DNA of 64,000 nt from Lojkania enalia (GCA_010094045.1 ML986636.1:62001-126000), one strand, 5' to 3'. Shown: positions 12,906 to 25,902, counted from the stretch's first letter. A program made the numbers and translations. Notes: generated by a model from the sequence alone, not told the origin.

Positions 12906-13712
12906 TTGGACTATTACAAAGGAGTTCTATATACCCAAATAATGTTTTGAGCGCAGATATGTTAAGAAATACAATCCGCAGATCAGTAGGCGCGTCTTGG
13001 ACCGAGCCGATATAGTATCAGCGAAGGCTGACAATCTGATTTAAGACCTGGACAATAGCGATTATGCTAGTTGTGATTAGACTGGGCACGAGGCAGCGCC
13101 ACCCATCATGTGATTCAGCTGCTCGAGCTGAGGTATCGCGAGGCACTTTAAGGCATACTTTTCACGCCTCTCGTCGAAAATCTCCATTTCCAGCATTTGA
13201 CCTTAGCCAAACCGTGCAATGAGAATCGCATTTCCTCTTCTTCCCATGCTTCAAAAATCCTCAGCCAAATTGAAATCAAATTCATCCATAACTCACCTAC
13301 CCCACAAAACAACAACCATGACACCGCAAAGCCTTCACCATCATGCACGAAACAAACACCACATATACATATTTCCTTAAATTGATATACCTCAAATATC
13401 CACATCCCTCAGAACCGCAGACATTGCTTTTACCCAGCCTCGCAAGCCCACTGAACCCCGACGACTAAAGCAAAGCAAAGCAATACATTCGCCCACCAAA
13501 CACGCAGCCCCAAGACACCCAATCCATGCACTAAATTCTCCACCCACTCAACAAGTTCTCTAAGCCCTATGTATCTACAATCGTCGGGCCTCAAAAATCG
13601 ACCATAACACATTAGGAAGGGACCGATACCTCAATCTTCCCTGCCGAGCAAAGTCATCTAGTGTTCGTTCCTACATAGTACATGTCCGCCATGAGCCTAG
13701 TATGGATTATAC
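12906..13712. other. Intergenic, no gene recognised
   Basis: The small overlapping ORFs on both strands between 13148 and 13612 have skewed composition and no domain. This is probably the 3' flank of the MscS gene that ends at 13713. Confidence 0.5.
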
Positions 13713-16664
13713 TCAAGGCTTATATGGGTTGGGCTGCTCCGTTGGAGACTGTGACCGGCGAGATGCGGACCGATACGGATTAGTGGGACCCTGGGGACCC
13801 GTCATACGAGGAGGCTGGCCTTGATGCTCCGTTGGTGCGGCGTACGGACCGTCTTCTGGGATGCCAGCCGAGCGGCTCGGTGCTCGGGCTGGAGGTGCCA
13901 TTGTCTGGTATTGGAATTCTTCAATGTGCCCCGTGGAGACCGAGCTTGGAGATGTAGGCTGAGTAGGCGGCATAAGTGGCTGGGTGTAAGTGCTATTATA
14001 TCCTGAGCCGCCGACCTGTGGAGATGGGACGACCGGGATAGGGATTGGTGGCATGCCCTGTCGAGACTCGATACTGGTGACCGGAGTTGCTTGCTTCCGC
14101 TTCCCACTGCTGCTGACTCTATGAAGCAAGCCGCGAACTTCATCTAGGTCTGGTCGGCCATCTGTGCTTTGACGTCCAAGCGTGCTAACATCGTCGCGGG
14201 CATTCCAGGTGTCATCGCGAATAGGGTCCGCGCCCGGCTTACGGCTGATCAGTGCATTAACGGCATGAGTCTCTGTGTTGTCGGGGCTAAGGTAGTCGGT
14301 GCTGGTCGGTTTGCCCTTGTTCTCTTCTTTGGATGTCATGGTTGGATACATTCGTTTTGCGTCCTTGTCGATGTTGAACTTTTCCCTTGCGGCTATGGCA
14401 GCCTCGGGAGAAATGGAAACGGACCACGACGGTTTGCCAGCGTCTCCCAAAGCAGCATCTCCGCCACCTGGACCAAAGATTGGAACCTTCCTTAATGCGA
14501 TGACAAGGGCACACATAAACTTTGACCGACGAGATGCGCGAAGTGCATCGTTGGACCAATTGCTCTTGTGTCGAATCTCGCACTTGAGCTCGAGTTTGTT
14601 CATCTCAGCAATGCTGACAACCTCAATTTCAATATCAGGATGGAAGTCGCGGCTATTCTGTGGATCCCGGACGAAATTCATCATTTCCTGTTTGAGAGTG
14701 TTGATATCCTCAAAGGTAGTGCCAAAGTCGCAGAATATGGACACCTGCTCCCTCATGGCCTTACTGCGCGTGACGTTCTCTACCCAAAGGTTGTTGAGGA
14801 CAATATTTGGTACCTGCACTATCTTGCCGTTTGCTACACGTTTAAAAACCGTGTACAAGAGGGAGATATGTTCCACAGTTAATTGGTCAGTGGCCAAGTC
14901 AACTCGGTCGCCAATATCGTAGGGGTGCTTGACAAAGAGGAAAATGCAGGAACCGAGTACTTCCTGGCAAGTGGCGGCAAAGATGAAGGAGAGGGAAAGA
15001 AGGGCAGTAGCAGAAGTTGTCAAGGTGCCCACGAAGCTTGGACTGAGGAAGCAAACTGACTCAAGTTAGCAGGGGCGTTTGAATAAACCCAACTTGAGAC
15101 CTACTGAAGACGAAGATACAAATAATAGCAACTATGGTAAAAAGTAGCCCATCGAGCGCATTTATAGCTTGATCAACGTCGTGCATGCTTGTTGTAATAG
15201 ACTTGCGTTCTCGTCCAAATTCGGTAACTGTGAAGATCATTTCCTCTAGACTGATATCGCCATTTCCATCACGGTCTAGCGCGGCAAAACATTCCTCAGC
15301 CTCTTGCCGACGGCTAGGCCCCATGACCTCGACTAGATCCTCCGCATATAGGGCATCTTTGCCTTCGACCACAAACGACATCCAAATTCGCCTAGCCAGC
15401 GCTTCAGCAGATCGATTCTTATCCAAGGCTTCCAGGACGATTGAATGAGCTGAGTTAGGGTCGAATACTTTCTTTCCGGTAATCTCCTGCGCAACTGTAC
15501 CGAAAACTATCTCGAGTCAGAGGATATGACTACAACCAGGTAGTTCATGGGGAACTTACCAGAGGTGACTTTATCACCCATTCGTCCCACGTCCACTAGC
15601 AACTTCATTGGAGTAGCACTGCCTGAATGCTTTCTACTGCCCATTGTTCCTTTCTTGCCGCCTAGGCTAAGCTGAAGAACGTCCTGAATGATGTAGTCTT
15701 CCTCAGCGAACTCGTTGCAATAAGCGGGAAACAAAGCCCTTGAAGCATCGTATAGAAGACCAAGGAGAAAGATATTTCTCTTCGACTGCTTAATCTTCTC
15801 GTCGAATTGCTTTCGGTGATAGCTGATGCTGATCAACTGGATCAAGACGCGTTCCGCAAGAAATATACACGCGGAAACTAGACAGCCTCGAAGGATGGCT
15901 GCCACTACACTATTCCAGTGGCGGTTTGATCTGACGAGCGTTGCAAACGTCACCTGATTAACAATCATCCAGAAGACGAGAGACAGCGGCTTTTCCACAG
16001 ATCTAAGAAGCAAAGCATATTTTCGGACTCCAGGGCTCACGACTCCGATGAGGAACTCGAAAATGGTAGGAAGAAAGTGAGCAACAATTTTGCATGCCCA
16101 TAAGCTTAGCCACACTAAATCGTATTGTTAGCGAAGGTGTAAATACCGCGAATCAACGTGCGTACTGATCTCAATCCATATCCAGAACTTCTTTTCATCT
16201 GCGCCTCCAATGGTGTGTTTTGGTGTGCCGTCCGAATTCTTTCCACTCCAAATAGTTCCCGCAAGGATAATGGGAATGGCGAGTATTATAGCTAATGGGG
16301 CAACGTATATCATGTAACGAGTGATGATGCTGAAATTGAGAATCTTGGTATAGATCAACCCCATGCGATTGAGGGCAGTTTTCTCGTCGTCTCCATCATC
16401 GCCAGGATATGCAGAAGCGCCTGTCTTCGCGTCAACCTGTACAGCCTTTCGTCGGCCAGCACGTGCTCTGTGGAATAGACGTGGCTTTTCCGACATTGAT
16501 TGTTCTGTGGTCGGGGTGTGGGAGGGCGTGTGACCGACAACGTATTGGAGAGGGATGTCGATTGTATTGCTGGCCATGTTTTCCCGTGATCCGCTGTAGT
16601 TCAACGGCTGGAAACCCTGGCGGGAGTGTCTGAATGAGGGCGATCTCTGCGAATTGCCCGTCAT
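13713..16664 (-). CDS. MscS-family mechanosensitive ion channel with EF-hand (Msy1/Msy2-like)
   Basis: Four exons on the minus strand: 16664-16166, 16114-15560, 15494-15105 and 15055-13713, with introns of 51, 65 and 49 nt, giving 928 residues. The polar N-terminus is followed by a hydrophobic helix near residue 115-140 (YVAPLAIILAIPIILAG) and further membrane helices in exon 2. A canonical EF-hand loop, DRDGNGDISLEE, lies in exon 3. The MscS pore and beta domain spans the exon 3/4 junction (ALLSLSFIFAATCQEVLGS, then VKHPYDIGDRVDL). The C-terminus is long, Pro/Ser-rich and probably disordered. Fission-yeast Msy1 and Msy2 are ER-membrane channels of this layout that act in the calcium response to hypo-osmotic shock. 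Family and exon frames agree throughout. An intracellular location here is by analogy only. Confidence 0.92.
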
Positions 16665-18352
16665 GAGGACGGCAACCTAGGGTGAGCCGGTTCGGGAAAG
16701 CAACGTCACCGTTGTAGGTTATAACGGGGTTTCTGGTGGGGCCGTCGAAAGGAATGCGCGGGTGAAGGACAGATCTAATATCACAGTAGGAATAGTGATC
16801 AAACGGGGGTTCATGGAATGTGTCGAACGCAGTCCGAGGGATTGTGGAACAGCTGGTCTCGGAGACGGGGTAACGAGAGAAGAAACGAAGGCCTGCCCGT
16901 CGATTCGGTATTCAATTAAGAAATAAAAGGATAGGGAAGGAGTGTTGACAGGACCCCGGAAACAAGAGGGGAAAGGAAAAGGGTCGCTGGGGCCAGCTTG
17001 CGTAGCTGAAGGGGAGAGATTTTAAGGGAGCGGGTCTTCGAAGGTCGCGACGAGCGGCCATACCCCGGGAAGAGGCTCAAGCCCTGCAAGGCACCACGCC
17101 ACAGAGCTATTTTGAAACAGCTAAACGGACATCGGGGCAAATCACAGCAGCGCCCTGCATCCCGGGCTTCGCCGCCAACACCAACAGTCGTCCCAGCAAA
17201 GACTGCAAAAAATGAGCATCTACAGCGCTGCCGCAATTCTATTCACTCGACTCGCAGCGAGGGTGCTAGTTAGCCTCTCCCCGACTGCCACCTCTCCATA
17301 AGCTCAAGCGCCGTTGGTGCATGATCCGCGTCTATTGCGCGCTATCGATCGCACCCCTGAGTTAGTATGTAGATCCGATCTCTGAACCTGATCTCCATTT
17401 CCACATCCCTCCTATCGATAAACGGTGCTGGCGGACATCATTTCTGCCCCGTGTCGCACGTCTCTCGCACGGTAATCGCCTGATGGCCTTTCTCGAGCCA
17501 GATCTTGCAACGAATCCGTGGACTCTTGGTCTCCAGCCGTGTCCCTCGAGTCTCCTCCTACATACGGTACTTAAGCTAATCGGACACTATCCTCGTTACT
17601 CGTAATGAATGCAAGGTCCGCTGGGTGGCTCGCTCAATATTGAAGCTTGGGCATCGCTAGCAAGAGGTCGAGAGCTTCTACCATCATTAATTCAACATAT
17701 TCAATTGTCTCCTGTTGGATAGGGATCCGGTCATTAAAAACTGCTGTGCTATTGGTACCTATTATTTACAGAAACCTGTCCCTTGTGATGAGGCCAGAAG
17801 CGTCCACGAGTTGTTTTGAGATTCCAACGCGTTTCACGCTAGTGTCGGGAACGCTAGTCCTAGTGCGCTCTAGTCGATTCAGGGGCACAAACTCTCCCAG
17901 GGGTACAAGCATTTTCAATTGCTATTGAAAAACATCACCCAAGAGAACTACTGTACATGCAGAACAAAGCCATGGAGCATTGAGAGATTCCGGGCCAGGG
18001 ATCGCTATTGTCAGTCTCAGGCGCTTTCTTTTCCCACCTTGACACCGACCGTCAGCCCAGTGATACCCTTTCTGACCCCCTTTGTTGAAGAACTGTCATC
18101 AAGGGTATCCGATAAATAGTGCACTTGGCGCATGAGTGGGTGACCGACCATGTTTGTTCTAGTCCTCCAGGACCCAAGGGTATGAATAACATGCTTTGTT
18201 CGGCTAACAAGAGAGTTAAGATGAGGCCGCTTTCTGTACCGAATTGGCACAGTACTATTCGATTTGTCCGACGCATCGTCTTCCGACTCCTATATAGAGA
18301 GCGTGAGCACATATTACTCAAGATCGCATGAAGATTCGGATCTCTGAGTGAA
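16665..18352. other. Intergenic, includes 5' flank of the MscS gene
   Basis: About 1.7 kb between the MscS start and the end of the hydrolase gene. Open frames (16916-17236, 17647-17928, 18017-18331) are short, overlap on both strands and show no domain. The first several hundred bases are presumably promoter and leader for the MscS gene. Confidence 0.5.
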
Positions 18353-19615
18353 TCACACCTCCTCTATTTGTGGAAAAGCCTCTCTGACTCGCTGTAACCA
18401 TTTCTCTGCAGCACCGTATGCCGGATCCATGAGGTAGTTGTGCTCGCTCCCACGAACTATCTCACTCCTATACTCAAAACTGGGTTCTCTTTCTGTCCCT
18501 ACTGTTTGTGTTCCAACGTGATCAATGCTAGGTGTGGACGAAGGGTTTCGCCAGCATTGATCGAACCAGATTCGACCCTTCTCGCCCACCATGTTGTCTG
18601 CTTGCGCGTGAAAAGTATCAATGGTCCATTTTCTTTGAATCTGCCCGTTCCCACTTGCTTCTTGTATTAATTTCGAGAGTAACGGCACGGCGTAATCAAT
18701 ATCAGACCAGAAGATACTCGGCGAGCACCACTGGATTGATGATGGTTTCTTCAAGAAGAGCTTGGCATCCTCTGAAACCCCGTCGATTGATTCGGCGTAT
18801 AGGTACTCTAATATAAGCCGACGAAGTTGTTCCACAACCTTCTGGTCGTCGAGGTTCAGTACATCCGGTCTGTCCAAAGAACATATTGAGGCCGAGCGTG
18901 ATACCGTATTGGTTGGGGTCAAGGGAACAGGGGCTGGTGGCGGCGTGGAATAGTGAAACGAGTCCATAATGCCATGAATGAAGCTGCTGCTTAGTCCTGC
19001 AAGTGGCATCACGTTGGTGTTCACGAATTTGGCCATAGACGCGAACTTTCCTATTACCGGGGCTGGAAGGAACTCGGTCGCTTTAAGGTGCGTAATGCCG
19101 GAATGGGAGTGATGGACCCATGGTGCGAAGAAAGTGACGTAAGGGTTTGTGGGATGGAGCAGGTGTGGATGTGTAAGGATCGTATTTAGGGCGTAGATGA
19201 CGCCTCCGCTATGGCTTGCGATCGCTACATGAGGTATTTTTAGGTGGTTTAGGAGTTGGGGCACCATCTCTATAGTGTATTAGTTCAATAGTTTTTGGCT
19301 TCGGTTTCTGAACTGACCCAGCCATATTGGTATGCGTTCGTGAAGTTCTACGGGGTCGCTTCCGCCAATGCCAGGCCTATCTGGGTGGATTATCCGCACA
19401 TTGTATGCTTTTGCTAACCCGTCGAGGGGCGAATAGCAAAACCTCCCTCCTACTAATGCACCGCAGAACAAGACCACAGCATCGCTGTGCTGGTCGCCGT
19501 AATCAGCATACGACACTCGAATCGGCTTGGACCTCCGTGTTGCCCCGCTTCCTTGAAAGACAAAGGATCGATGGAATCGTATGTCGCACAGAAATTCGAG
19601 TGCGCTCATCCCCAT
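18353..19615 (-). CDS. Alpha/beta hydrolase-fold protein
   Basis: Two exons, 19615-19318 and 19269-18353, joined across a 48-nt intron, encode 404 residues. An oxyanion-side strand (VVLFCGALVGGR) and the HPDRPGIGGSD segment precede the nucleophile elbow ASHSGGV near residue 120, where the second Ser is the likely nucleophile. A long lid region with a Pro-rich insert follows. The terminal GSEHNYLMDP segment supplies the probable catalytic His. Without the splice, the frame ends just before the nucleophile elbow, so the intron is well supported. Relatives are annotated simply as alpha/beta hydrolases; the substrate cannot be read from sequence. No signal peptide is evident. Confidence 0.85.
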
Positions 19616-20589
19616 CCCATGCGTATTGTTACCCTCCGGGTGATTTTGGAGTGCGTAGATGAATTAGGACGTTAAAGTGGCGGATGAGATAGGTGTTATT
19701 TTCCGTTGTATCGAAATGCGTATTCGGAAGACTCGGCCACCCGGCTACTGTGATGACTCAGCTGACGCACGGTCTCATTTGACGTATGGAAATCGCTGTA
19801 TAGCAGTGATCGACTTGAGGCTGTACAGCCGCAGATAATTAAGCTGCATAGCTAAATTTAAGGTATTTGATACAACAAAGCCGCAAGATTCTATTAAGCC
19901 TATAGTCTAATTGAGGAAGCATCTAGGAAGCTTGATAGCCTTCTTGGCCTTCCTAAAGGTCTTCAAATCATTTTAGAGCTGCTAGCTAGCTGTTATGAAC
20001 ACAGAACGCCAAGAGGCACCGCCTTTGTGGCTAGGGCCTGATCCAACATCAGCCACTGTGGAAGCCTACTCGGATGAGGGCCAACAAGTAGACAACAGGC
20101 GGACGCATGTTGTAGACCAACCATCGAATAGTGAGCAGTGGGACTGCGGGAACTGGGGAGATGATTGGTAGGATGACGAAGCATGGCACAACCTATGCAC
20201 GTGACTGTGGCAGAAGTGTCAGGACTGGCAGGACAGACCTGACAGACCTGACAGACCTGACAGACCTGACAAGCAAGGCTTGGCGGTCTTGGACCTTTCT
20301 ATCTAAGTCGATAGATTCCCTTTGTAGATTGAGTCCCGTGTAGTTATTTCTCTAGTTACCTCGTTAAGACATTCTCGAGTCAGAACGAACGGCCCTCCAC
20401 TGCATTGTGACTGATACTCCCCGAGAACCGGCGACCCTTAATCTCTCTCTTCACTGAAGCCACCCTAACCGACCAACGCAAGTAAGACCCGGCCCTGCGT
20501 ACGACTGTCACGACGGTCGTCACGTGGTACCAGCGGTACACAGGTCAGTAACACTAGCCTAGTTAGCCAGCTAAGCCTCCTATTTTTAA
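19616..20589. other. Intergenic with short tandem repeat
   Basis: No gene recognised. This is the 5' flank of the hydrolase gene followed by the downstream flank of the transposon relic. It contains a 9-bp tandem repeat at 20232-20271, listed separately. Transposon terminal inverted repeats were searched for by eye around 20500-20580 and not found. Confidence 0.45.
20232..20271. repeat. 9-bp tandem repeat, about 4.4 copies
   Basis: The unit GACAGACCT is repeated four times without mismatch (20232-20267) and followed by a partial copy, GACA. It is a simple minisatellite outside any recognised gene. Confidence 0.95.
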
Positions 20590-22595
20590 AGTTCTTTTGT
20601 GCTGCCTCATGGGTACGCGCTTCCCTCGCAGCTGCCTTCGTACGTTGCTATTCCTTAGCTAGTTGAGCCTTCTCAAGCCTCTCTAGCACTCCGCGCCTAT
20701 TATCCTCAACTTTCTACTAGCGTAGGGCCTCTACCATAGCCTTATTTTCAGCCTACCAATTGCGACCTTATTGAACCTTGCTAGGGCCATAAAATACGGC
20801 GCCTCCGGCGTACTGCTTGGGCGGCTCTAGCAGCAGAGGCTTGCCGCGCTTCCGTTTCTTCTTCTCGTCCTATAGAGCGTCAGCAAGGCCCTAGGTCAAT
20901 ATTTGTAGGGTCATTACTTGAATAGAAAGACTCTGAACAGTATTACTAAATTGCTAAGCGCGTCGATTATTAATATTACTAGCAACCTACTATAGAAGCT
21001 TTTTAATATACTGCTAATCCTGCCCCATAAGGATTAAGGGAAAACTCTTACTAGATAAAGGCTTAATCTTAATAGTAGTATTAAAATGAGCGAGGACTCT
21101 GTTTAGACTGAGTAGCTCTAGGCCACACTTTTGGATGCTAGAGGCTATCCAGGCCCCATTGAATAACCCGGAGAAGTCTCGCTTATTTAAGCTGCAAGGT
21201 CCATCGATTCTTACATAAATTTAGTTAGTTCCTTTATATAAGTATTTACTAGGGGCCTAAACAGGCAGACGTCTAGAGGCCTCAGTAAATAAGTTAAGGC
21301 GGATAAACAGCTAATAGGATCCTATTTTTTATCGTAGTTGTTGAGAAATTGTATAGAAATATAAGATCTATAGCTATTAAGGATCAGGAGTTGAAAGGCC
21401 CGCCTAGCCTTTTATTTAGTTTCGCTATCAAATACCTATTGAAGCCAGCCAAGGCCTAAATCGTTATTCTATTAAGTGCAGGCAATCACTAAAAGAGTTG
21501 CGCCCGTATACAAGGCATGCACGCGATTATTTTGGGAGAGTGAGAAAGTCAAGAGAACTTCAAGCATAGTAGGTCGTAAGGATATTTAGATTAACTACGA
21601 AGAACCGAAACTAAGAGAGTATCATAAGATCGTTACATATGATCTAGTTCCTTTCCCGTATCGCAGCCGATCAGCATTCAGTATCCACAGAACACTGAAC
21701 ACCCCATCACGTGCTTTCTTACCACGTAGCTATCTTATGTTCTGCCTCGGGTCCTAATCCGAGGTCCCCCCATTCATCCCCCATTCTAGGTCCTGGGGTT
21801 CGATAAGTTCGAGTGCTCCCTCGATCTTCCGATCTTCCTCAGAGGTTGTAATATATTCGTCCAGCCACTAGGGGATGATGTGAAAAAGCAGTTGTGAGCC
21901 TAAGGATTGAAATACCATAGCCAGCTATCCTAGATATTGCCTATTGCTGTCTAATATATAAGGCTAGGGGATAGCGCTTAGCTGTCAGCGCATATATACG
22001 CTATATAGGGCATCCACTCGCGATTACCGTCCTATATAGCCTGTTTGATGCCACTCTTTTCAAACTTCCTCCTAGAGAAGATTCGCTTCCACATTGATAG
22101 GATTCCTATTATAGAGCTTTTCTTATCCGTATTATATATATCGTGGTCAGATTTTATAGTGCGTAATCTTATACAATAATAGCTCAAAACATGGCGTATA
22201 TTTATAGGCGGAATCGACTTGCTTCCTATCCTTATCAAGGTCAGAGGTCTATCGATTTATAAGGTCGATTTGAAGCCGCTTAAGGAAGCGGTGGGCCCAG
22301 GTTCTACCAGCCATCCTGCCCCTGATATCTGAGGCAAACATACTTAGCATCTCTATTATAGGAGGCAGGCCCTACTTATAAAGGTGCTTTACGTAGCCTA
22401 TAAGCCCTTCTCTTGCTGGCAATTGAGTAGTTGCTGATTTTCGTACTGTTCTACGTGAGTGTCCTAGACGTCACGCCAACGCTTCGATAACCTAGGTTTT
22501 TCAACACCATATTATTTAGCTACAGCAGTAATATTTCTTGATTCTTCTGGTTTCGGCGATTCAAAAGCCGCTAGCGTCTCGTCAATACCATCCAT
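20590..22595 (-). pseudogene. Degenerate pogo/Fot1 (Pot2-type) DDE transposase, interrupted
   Basis: Minus-strand reading starts at ATG 22595 (MDGIDETLAAFESPKPEE) and runs into a psq/CENP-B-like DNA-binding region (VAK-stop-YGVEKPRLSKRW). The first catalytic Asp region follows (DIYNTDKKS near 22130). Next come NREWMPYIAYICADS and SSPSGWTN, ending at 21855. The continuation NNDLGLGWLQ resumes only at 21468, then VFDSETK, LLILNSYRSYI and RPLDVCLFRPL. The Lys/Arg-rich C-terminus (EKKKRKRGKP, then GGAVFYGPSKV) lies near 20870-20760. In the family, GWTN is followed directly by NDIGLAWL, so about 386 bp of unrelated sequence splits the gene. Several stops also replace Gln and Trp codons. The copy is inactive. 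Terminal repeats were not identified. Confidence 0.85.
21469..21854. mobile_element. About 386-bp insertion inside the Fot1-type transposase
   Basis: The segment separates two halves of one transposase reading. It is less AT-rich than its surroundings and includes G/C-rich blocks around 21740-21800. No coding domain was recognised. It may be a small non-autonomous element or a recombination scar; no clear target-site duplication or inverted repeat was seen at its edges. Confidence 0.4.
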
Positions 22596-23045
22596 ATTGG
22601 TGGAGTTGTTAATTTTTATAAATCCGTCAAATCCGGCTTCTGTGTGCGTTAGATGAGACTATGTGTTGGCTGAGTCGTCACGGTAATGGTCTAAAAAGAA
22701 GACTGCGTGATATCTCGTTCGCACTTGCTGATGAAATCTTAAAGTCTTTGGAAGGTCTGACAGCCACTACCATGTCGGACACGTGAACGACCTTCTACAG
22801 GATTCCTATGCTTCTTGTTCACAAATATAGACGATGAAGTGAAGAGAGTATCATTCGCTGCAGGGAAAGTTGCCTGGTCGGATTGTCCAGTGGCGGGGCT
22901 CCACCAAGTAGGGCAAGTGCACGCGTAGTCCAATTATGGTGGACAACATTGACGACTAATATCTCGACTACTTGTACGTCCATATAAGCGCAAGATGCGG
23001 AGGGAAGGCATGCCGGACCGCGACGTGAAATTTCTACAATTTCAC
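22596..23045. other. Flank between transposon relic and HET gene
   Basis: No gene recognised. The short ORFs at 22739-23097 on the minus strand overlap the tail and 3' flank of the HET gene and lack domains; they are probably its 3' UTR. Confidence 0.5.
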
Positions 23046-25275
23046 CTATACCAGTGTAATTGTATGCATCTTGGCGTGATCGTCCATCCACTCGCATTGA
23101 CCCAAAGTCTCACAGCCCAGTATTATCTTTCCAACTCGTTGATAAACATCGCGGTGCTCTTTGTCGACTAGAGTGACGATAAGCGCTTGGTAAGTCCTGT
23201 CCTTCGGCTCGTCACTCTTAGTCCGTCTACACACCAGAATCAGGGCATAGAGGGGCAGAGTAAGAGCCATTTCATCGTTGATTGTATCGAATATGGCACT
23301 AGAGCCATACGAATCCCCGTTGCGGGTCTTCAATCTTAGTGCTCTCTTGTGCGGAGCTGTATCCCAATCCTCCTCTTTCTCCTCGCTGGGAAAAAGAGGC
23401 TCGATGGGGGCTTTGAGTTTGATACTGCCCGAGACTACCTCCCCATACGAGTTTTCACCTCTAAGCACTACTTGACAGTCAATTATGCTGGCTATATCAA
23501 CCCACGTAGCCTCGGGGTTCATTAAATCGTAACCGAGTCCTAAATTCCCAGAAGACCCATCAATGGACGCCCAAGACCAGGATGGTGCACGATACTCTTC
23601 TGGCGCTTTTGTCGCTCCACGATGTGCACCGAGCGCCTGCCATAGGAGCCCTTCAATGAGTTGAGAACGCCATAGGCCTGCAACATATCGATCGCCTGTT
23701 ATCTTCTCAACTGTCCTTGCAATACCAGACAAAGCTGGGAGTACGTCCGATGCTCTTGTTAATTCCCTACTGTGGTAATAATGTAGCAAGGTGTACCATA
23801 TGGATGGGCCACGATACCTTTCCCGTTCTATCTTCTGATGGGGTTCTCGGTCTGCGTCTGACTCCTCCATTTGTATGGGTTGCGAGTCTTTGTATATGCC
23901 ATAGAATCGACCACGAATACGGAACCCGTCCTCGCCAACAAAATGTTGATAACATTCAAAGAAAACCTGGTCGGTTGCAAAATGGAGTGTCCTCTTTGCT
24001 AAGTAGCGCTCTTGCAAAGCCCACCCACGCTTGGACAAGGGCTCTCGCTCCAAAGAAGAATATACGCCGGTATTCGCAGCTTCTTCTGGACGAAGAAGAA
24101 AGGCATAGATCTGGCTTGTGCCGCTGTCTTGAGTAGTGAGCTGGAAATTTACATAATCCGGTGGGGATCGACGGATGAACAATCCATCCGCATCGCTTGC
24201 GGAAGCAGTCGCGGCTATGACAACGTAAGCGTTTTCATAGATGGACGCCATTTTTGCAGATTCTCGCTCCCAATCCGGGCCGTCGTCTTGATAAATACTT
24301 TAATTCATCAGCGTCATATTGTCATAACATGTAGAGGGATACTTCACCATAACGAATCAATCCACAGATATCGAATACCTAATCTGCGCGTTAGACTTAT
24401 CGAATCTTGGAAAGTCTTTGGTAATGCCTCAAAGGCTATTCCCTTCTTGAGCTCATGGATGTTGTGCCTTGTCATCGTGAAATGGCGTTTCGCCCCCCAC
24501 ACATGGCTCAGAGCGGTATAGTTCTGGAGCAGCCCATCGGTTTCAAGAAGTCGAATCCGGCTCGGGCAACCGTTATACTCTAGATCAAGAACACGTCGGG
24601 GTGAGATTACTTCTGCTACCGCACATCTTGTGCCTATATGTGTTGCATTGCAATCATGCACCCATTTCGAAGCCCTAGACAATGTCTTTTCAGAACTAGC
24701 ATCCCTTTCTATAAGCCTACCAGCAATTTTAGAGCTCAGTGGATCGTTATCTGATGCTTCAGTGAGCAGTAATTGGTAAGTCGCGCAGAGGATTCCATAC
24801 CATCTACGCAAAACCCCACCGCAGCCAGCAGCCATGCGGCTTTACTATTCTCTGCACTCGAGGATAGTACCATAAACCCACTACAGCTATCCCGGCGTTT
24901 GGTCAACCATAAGCGAAAGTTCGGGTGCATGCTTCTGCCCTTCTTCCTGTAATAGACATACACTTCATCTTTTTCAGCTTCAGCGAGTAAAGCTACACAT
25001 CGACTCACAGACCGCTCAATGATGCGACAGATTGAACAATTCTCGGCTGCTGATTTGAGTTCCTCGATTGATTGATGATGCGGGAACCCAAGGGGCTGGC
25101 TAAATTCCCCCGCATCCTTATTTTCTTCTGCCCTATTTGATTTAGCCTGGCGCCAGTCATAGAAAGCGACCAACTCTTTGGTGCCATCCCATGGCCTTAT
25201 GTAGCCTTCAAAACGGCCCGGGAGCGGAGGAAGATTGAAGAAGTCAATAGACCGACAAAGTGAACACAGATTCAT
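23046..25275 (-). CDS. HET-domain (heterokaryon incompatibility) protein
   Basis: Three exons, 25275-24801, 24756-24348 and 24297-23046 (introns of 44 and 50 nt), encode 711 residues. The start chosen is the ATG giving MNLCSLCRSIDFF, a typical opening for this family; the frame upstream of it has no better ATG. Motifs in order are YTALSHVWG near residue 240, LPKTFQDSISLTRRLGIRYL, then across the second intron WIDSLCIYQDD, then MASIYENAYVVIAATAS. The PSWSWASIDG segment typical of the C-terminal part follows, and the protein ends in a short hydrophobic strand. HET proteins trigger cell death after fusion of genetically different hyphae. The gene appears intact and sits beside a dead transposon. 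Partner and allele specificity cannot be inferred. Confidence 0.9.
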
Positions 25276-25902
25276 TGCGAGAGTAGGTTTCGCTGTGCAC
25301 ACCGAGTGCGATGTAGAGCTGAGAGAGTAGAACGACGAGAATACGAGTATAATATTAGAACGGGGCCACGGTGCAAAACGAATAATGAGCAATCTCAATA
25401 TAGGAAGAGCTGCCCCTAAGGTCGTCAATGTGGCGCGTGTTGAAGGAGGAAACTTAAGAGGAACAAGTGGAGGAGGCAGCGCTAGCGCGCTTTTGGACTG
25501 GACGCCTGATCAAGATTCGGGATGGAGGACACCACTTCCGTGTCACTTGTTGAATTTGCTCTTCTACATTCTTACAATGGACCCCACATCGCTTCTAGAA
25601 TGATGTTCACGCACTACGGACCATGCGCAATGCACAACAGCTCGTCTCACACCAGCTCGTTCCTGAAGAAGCCGGGGTAAATTTCATACATATTACCTTT
25701 ATATTGCGGCGGGCGGGATAGCACTCTGGATAACCCTAGGTTATACAGTACTTCAAATATGCTACCGGCCCACAGATGAATCTGGTTCCTGATGAACAGT
25801 GTCATTATTCTCTATTGAGGCGTATAAGTACAGTGGGCCCGCATTCATGGACAAGCAATCTTTCGCATCGCGCTCTCCGGGTAGCCTGCTGACGGATCCA
25901 CC
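25276..25902. other. Divergent intergenic region (HET gene / aldose epimerase)
   Basis: About 630 bp between two divergently transcribed genes, so both promoters must lie here. No ORF with a domain was seen and no TATA box stands out. Confidence 0.5.

Noticed and set aside
13148..13612. Overlapping ORFs on both strands near the MscS 3' end
   Set aside because: Trp/Cys-rich or Asn/His-rich low-complexity translations that mirror each other; typical shadows.
13802..14922. Long plus-strand frames opposite the MscS gene
   Set aside because: They lie antisense to a confidently assigned coding exon and have no domain.
22739..23097. Two short minus-strand ORFs after the HET gene
   Set aside because: The HET frame ends cleanly at 23046, and these ORFs lack domains and good splice links.
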